Shown here: one piece after another, positions 61,234 to 64,000 of the stretch
Layout: each line of letters begins with the position of its first letter
Numbering within the stretch: position 1 is the first letter of the stretch
Assembly: GCA_020636435.1 (NCBI GenBank)
Contig: JACJXX010000001.1
Coordinates: 1 to 64,000, forward strand
Source: Lewinellaceae bacterium
Lineage (GTDB): Bacteria > Bacteroidota > Bacteroidia > Chitinophagales > Saprospiraceae
DNA: 64,000 bases
Reading direction: 5' to 3'
Notes under the pieces: generated by a model
What the model was told of the DNA's origin: nothing
The model's database searches: none
Seen by the model: only the letters and a program-made list of their open reading frames with translations
Position numbers and translations under genes: made by a program

Positions 61234-62517
61234 ATGAGGATCAAAAAACTAAACATTAAGGATTTTAAAATTTTCAAAGGAGAGCATCAAATCACTTTCC
61301 CTGAAAAAAATATACCCGTAGTATTCGTTGGTATAAATGGAGCAGGCAAAACAACCGTTATTGAAGCCATAATTGGTTGTTTATGGGAATTTATCCAAAA
61401 AATTCAGGGCAAGCGTACAAAAAAAAGAGAAAACTTTTCAAGGTCTAACATAAATATTTGGGCTGATGAATATGCCCAATCAAAGTTAGATTGGGAACAT
61501 TATTCAGATTCCAATCTTGAATCAGGCTTTGAACTAAGAAGAACAATAGAACCAGAGTATAACTTAATAAGCAACACTGCCGTTCATGATTTGGCAGACC
61601 GCTTGAAAGGTGAAGTAGGCTTTTATAAAAAGGAATCAGGTATTCCAATTGTTGTATTTTATCCAGTCGAGCGAAATGTCTTGAGTCCTTCTTTAAAAAC
61701 AACGAATATTCAAAAAGGCAATCAGTTTAATGCATATGACGGTGCATTCGAAGGGAGTATTGACTTCAATGATTTTTTTAGCTGGTTTCGAAGCTCAGAG
61801 GATTTAGAAAATGAAATTCGATTAAATAATGACAATACTTACACCGATAAAGGCTTGGATGCAGTTAGGGCAGCAGTGCTATCGTTCCTTGAAGAGTTTT
61901 CTAAAATGCGCGTTAGCAGAAAAGAACGGACATCATTAGTTTTAGAAAAGAATGGCTATGAGTTTGAGGTCGATCAGCTATCGCATGGAGAAAAAGCTTT
62001 GATAGCAATGATCGGAGACCTTGCTCGTAGATTAGTAATTGCAAATCCTGGAAACCCCAACCCTTTAAATGGGGAAGGAATTATTTTAATTGATGAGTTG
62101 GATTTACATCTTCACCCTAAATGGCAAAGAACAATAATTTCGAAGATGAGGAAGACTTTTCCAAATCTGCAAATCATTTGTACAACGCATTCAGCACTGG
62201 TCATTAATCATTTACATATCAATTCCATCTTTTTATTAGAAAATGGTAAATGTATCCGATTGGAAGATAAGTATAAAAACTTTGAGACATACGGAGCGGA
62301 TGTAGAGGATATTTTAAAGATCGTACAGAACGCTGAAAAGTTAATACCTGATGAAATTAAAGAAATGCTGAACCAACTATTTGCCTTAATAGAAAATGAC
62401 GAAGAAGCAAAGGCAAAACAAATAATTGAGAAGCTTAAAAAAATTACTGACCCAAACCAACCTGATTTATTAAGGGCTGAAACCCAACTCAGATATAAGG
62501 AGTTAATCAAAGAGTAA
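61234..62517 (+). CDS. ptuA: Septu PtuA-like AAA/ABC-type ATPase
   Basis: 427 residues, OLD/RecF-type ATPase. Walker A VGINGAGKTTVIEAI at residues 32-46, ABC-like signature QLSHGEKALIAMIGDLARRL near 249-268, Walker B GIILIDELDLHLHP near 283-296, and the H-loop CTTHSALVI. Directly followed by an HNH nuclease gene whose ATG abuts the TAA, as in Septu phage-defence systems (PtuA / PtuB) and some retron effectors. No retron RT or ncRNA is seen nearby. The DNA is markedly more AT-rich than its neighbours, suggesting recent transfer. Confidence 0.85.
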   Translation: MRIKKLNIKDFKIFKGEHQITFPEKNIPVVFVGINGAGKTTVIEAIIGCLWEFIQKIQGKRTKKRENFSRSNINIWADEYAQSKLDWEHYSDSNLESGFELRRTIEPEYNLISNTAVHDLADRLKGEVGFYKKESGIPIVVFYPVERNVLSPSLKTTNIQKGNQFNAYDGAFEGSIDFNDFFSWFRSSEDLENEIRLNNDNTYTDKGLDAVRAAVLSFLEEFSKMRVSRKERTSLVLEKNGYEFEVDQLSHGEKALIAMIGDLARRLVIANPGNPNPLNGEGIILIDELDLHLHPKWQRTIISKMRKTFPNLQIICTTHSALVINHLHINSIFLLENGKCIRLEDKYKNFETYGADVEDILKIVQNAEKLIPDEIKEMLNQLFALIENDEEAKAKQIIEKLKKITDPNQPDLLRAETQLRYKELIKE

Positions 62518-63390
62518 ATGAGGAAGATTTATAGATTAACAGGGGCCCCAAAATCATTCATTCGTTGGAAAGAAGCGAATAAGCAGAAAATAGAAGCGAT
62601 GGTTAATAGTGAAAACCATACCGGAAATACTATTTGGTCATTTTTTAGGAATTTTGAAAAAGTTTACAAAGAACTCAAGTCAACTCTTGTTCAAGATCAA
62701 GGATACATCTGTTGTTATTGTGGTCAAAGGATATTTTCAGATATACATACTTCGATTGAACATGTTGAACCAAAAGAATCGGAAAAGAAATTAACGTTGG
62801 ATTTTGATAATCTATTGGCATCTTGTGACGGCGGAAGTAATCATAGATGCCACTTAGTAAAAAAGGGAGAAACTTTAATCTCAATCGCCGATTTATATGG
62901 AGTAGATGTTGAGCATTTAGAAGAAGTATATATCAAGATTGATGAAATTGAGGTTTTTAGAAAAAAGTATGATATTGAAAATTTATCAGCAGGAGACAGG
63001 ATCGTTATTTTCCCCAAATCAGCAAAGAATGAGCAGCATTGTGACATTAGAAAAGGGAAAAAAACTATTGATATTCATCCTCTTTTGGATGGTTGTAGTA
63101 GTTTTTTTCGTTATAGTGAGACTGACGGCCTAATCGTCGTTACAGAAGCTAATCGTAAAACGGTTGAATGCCTTGGTTTAAATGACAACCCATTGCTAAA
63201 TCGACTTAGGGAAAAATCCTTAATTAAAGCAGATTCCATAAAAAGACAGTTGATAACAGACTTCGGCAGCTCCCCAAGCCAATTCCGATTAAATCGAGAA
63301 AGAGTTATTTCCAAATTTGAAAAGGTGCAAAAAGCGGGCGATAAATTAGATTCGTTTGCTTTTGTGATTCTCTGGAGTTTAAAAAAATAA
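62518..63390 (+). CDS. ptuB: Septu PtuB-like HNH nuclease with an inserted LysM-like segment
   Basis: 290 residues. TIGR02646-type HNH features: CCYCGQRI (65-72), SIEHVEPKE with His82, DFDNLLASCDGG with Asn98 and Cys103, then EQHCDIRKGKK with His174 and Cys175. In ordinary PtuB proteins the Asn/Cys and HC parts lie a few to 20 residues apart. Here about 60 residues separate them and read like a LysM domain: CHLVKKGETLISIADLYGVDVEHLEEV (111-137) and LSAGDRIVIFPKS (156-168). The C-terminal 110 residues are helical. The start abuts the ptuA stop, so the two are translationally coupled. Confidence 0.82.
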   Translation: MRKIYRLTGAPKSFIRWKEANKQKIEAMVNSENHTGNTIWSFFRNFEKVYKELKSTLVQDQGYICCYCGQRIFSDIHTSIEHVEPKESEKKLTLDFDNLLASCDGGSNHRCHLVKKGETLISIADLYGVDVEHLEEVYIKIDEIEVFRKKYDIENLSAGDRIVIFPKSAKNEQHCDIRKGKKTIDIHPLLDGCSSFFRYSETDGLIVVTEANRKTVECLGLNDNPLLNRLREKSLIKADSIKRQLITDFGSSPSQFRLNRERVISKFEKVQKAGDKLDSFAFVILWSLKK

Positions 63391-63415
63391 AAACTCGAAA
63401 CAAAGATCACGACAA

Positions 63416-64000
63416 ATGTACCTATTCACAAACAGCCTCCCATCGTTCCCCTCCCCCATCACCCTCATCGGCGCCGGCAACCTCGGCTACCACCTGGGCA
63501 GGCGCCTGCATGCCACAGGCGCAGAGATCGTGCAGGTGTTCAGCCGGCAGGCGGCCAAAGCGCAGGAACTGGCCCGGGCAACCGGCGCACAGCCTGTCAG
63601 CCGGCTGGATGAGGTAAAAGCAGGCGCCGGCCTGTACATCCTCGCCGTCAGCGACAGCGCCATAGCTCCGGTGGCAACACAACTGCAGCAACGGCTGCCG
63701 GCAGAAAGCGCCGTTGTACATACCTCCGGAGCGACGCCATCCGCCGTGCTGGCCCCTTTCTTTTCCAGGCATGGCATCTTTTATCCCCTGCAAACCTTCT
63801 CCCGCAACCGGGAGCCAGATTTTTCCGCTATCCCCATCTGCATTTACAGTCAGAACGAAGGACTGGAAGAACAATTGACAACCCTGGGCCGGCTGATCAG
63901 CCAAAGCGTGCACCGCATCGACGATGAACAACGCGCCATCCTGCACGTGGCGGCGGTGTTCGTCAACAATTTCACCAACCACCTGCTTCACATTGGTTAT
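63416..64000 (+). CDS. DUF2520 / Rossmann-like NADP-binding protein (5' part)
   Basis: Open from the ATG at 63416 to the window edge, 195 codons. NAD(P)-binding loop LIGAGNLGYHLGRRL near residues 17-31, then YILAVSDSAIAPVA and VVHTSGATPSAVL, which match the Rossmann-like DUF2520 family (F420/NADP reductase-like). The final visible part, HVAAVFVNNFTNHLLH, begins the C-terminal helical domain. It starts 25 bases after the ptuB stop but returns to the GC-rich style of the host genome, so it is not part of the defence cassette. The minus-strand frame here is antisense. Confidence 0.87.
   Translation, partial: MYLFTNSLPSFPSPITLIGAGNLGYHLGRRLHATGAEIVQVFSRQAAKAQELARATGAQPVSRLDEVKAGAGLYILAVSDSAIAPVATQLQQRLPAESAVVHTSGATPSAVLAPFFSRHGIFYPLQTFSRNREPDFSAIPICIYSQNEGLEEQLTTLGRLISQSVHRIDDEQRAILHVAAVFVNNFTNHLLHIGY

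Noticed and set aside
63422..63991. 189-codon open frame on the minus strand at the right end
   Set aside because: The plus strand from 63416 encodes a DUF2520 Rossmann protein with GAGNLG; the minus frame is its shadow.

Overview
The window reads as a chromosomal segment of a member of the Bacteroidota, most likely of the Saprospiria (Lewinella / Haliscomenobacter-like). This is an inference from several signs. Secreted proteins end in type A or type B type IX secretion (T9SS) sorting domains. Start codons lack Shine-Dalgarno sequences, but many genes have a TAnnTTTG promoter element just upstream. There is also a plug-domain lipoprotein, a folK / deoxynucleoside kinase pair, YpdA and a CxxxY-type CcmE. 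Housekeeping genes are GC-rich and several accessory stretches are clearly AT-rich.

Layout. 1-2.5 kb: ftsH with a small upstream gene. 2.7-10.1 kb: secreted and accessory genes, namely an astacin-like protease, an S74-region-like secreted protein, an IS5-type transposase remnant, a ricin-fold lectin, an EAD11-like tail-anchored protein and an M48-like metalloprotease with a membrane partner. 10.2-10.9 kb: a DUF433 / DUF5615 toxin-antitoxin pair. 10.9-20.6 kb, all on the minus strand: two large secreted TPR-CHAT (caspase-fold) proteins, an orphan DUF6922 gene, a secreted papain-like peptidase, a membrane anti-sigma-like protein and a sigma-70 family factor with two region-4-like helices. 20.6-24.5 kb: a PD-(D/E)XK AAA-ATPase-like protein, xseA, xseB and a membrane protein. 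24.6-30.2 kb: an 1,864-residue Ig/PKD-like T9SS adhesin. 30.5-36.4 kb: folK, a deoxynucleoside kinase, membrane and secreted proteins, a type II NADH dehydrogenase and a MacB-like permease. 36.7-41.7 kb: a plug lipoprotein, tRNA-Arg(CCG), and a membrane protein / response regulator / PAS-kinase cassette. 41.8-52.1 kb: thioesterase, DUF2279 protein, serine hydrolase, a second T9SS type B protein, amidohydrolase, acylphosphatase, GNAT acetyltransferase and polyprenyl synthase. 52.3-56.8 kb: response regulator, hybrid pseudo-kinase, YpdA. 56.8-61.2 kb: ftsE, ccmE, ccmF. 61.2-63.4 kb: an AT-rich Septu-like ATPase / HNH pair. 63.4 kb to the end: the start of a DUF2520 Rossmann gene.

Three things stand out. 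(1) The Septu-like PtuB homologue carries what looks like a LysM domain inserted between the two halves of its HNH nuclease. (2) The two TPR-CHAT genes are mosaics: AT-rich, divergent TPR halves are joined to GC-rich, nearly identical CHAT halves, and they sit in an envelope-protease locus with its own sigma / anti-sigma-like pair. (3) Intergenic regions, and two in-frame linkers inside the CHAT genes, hold degenerate tandem arrays of 7- or 8-bp units. Many are arranged as inverted pairs, and the unit sequence differs from site to site while the period stays the same. Several further palindromic elements abut or supply gene ends and stop codons.
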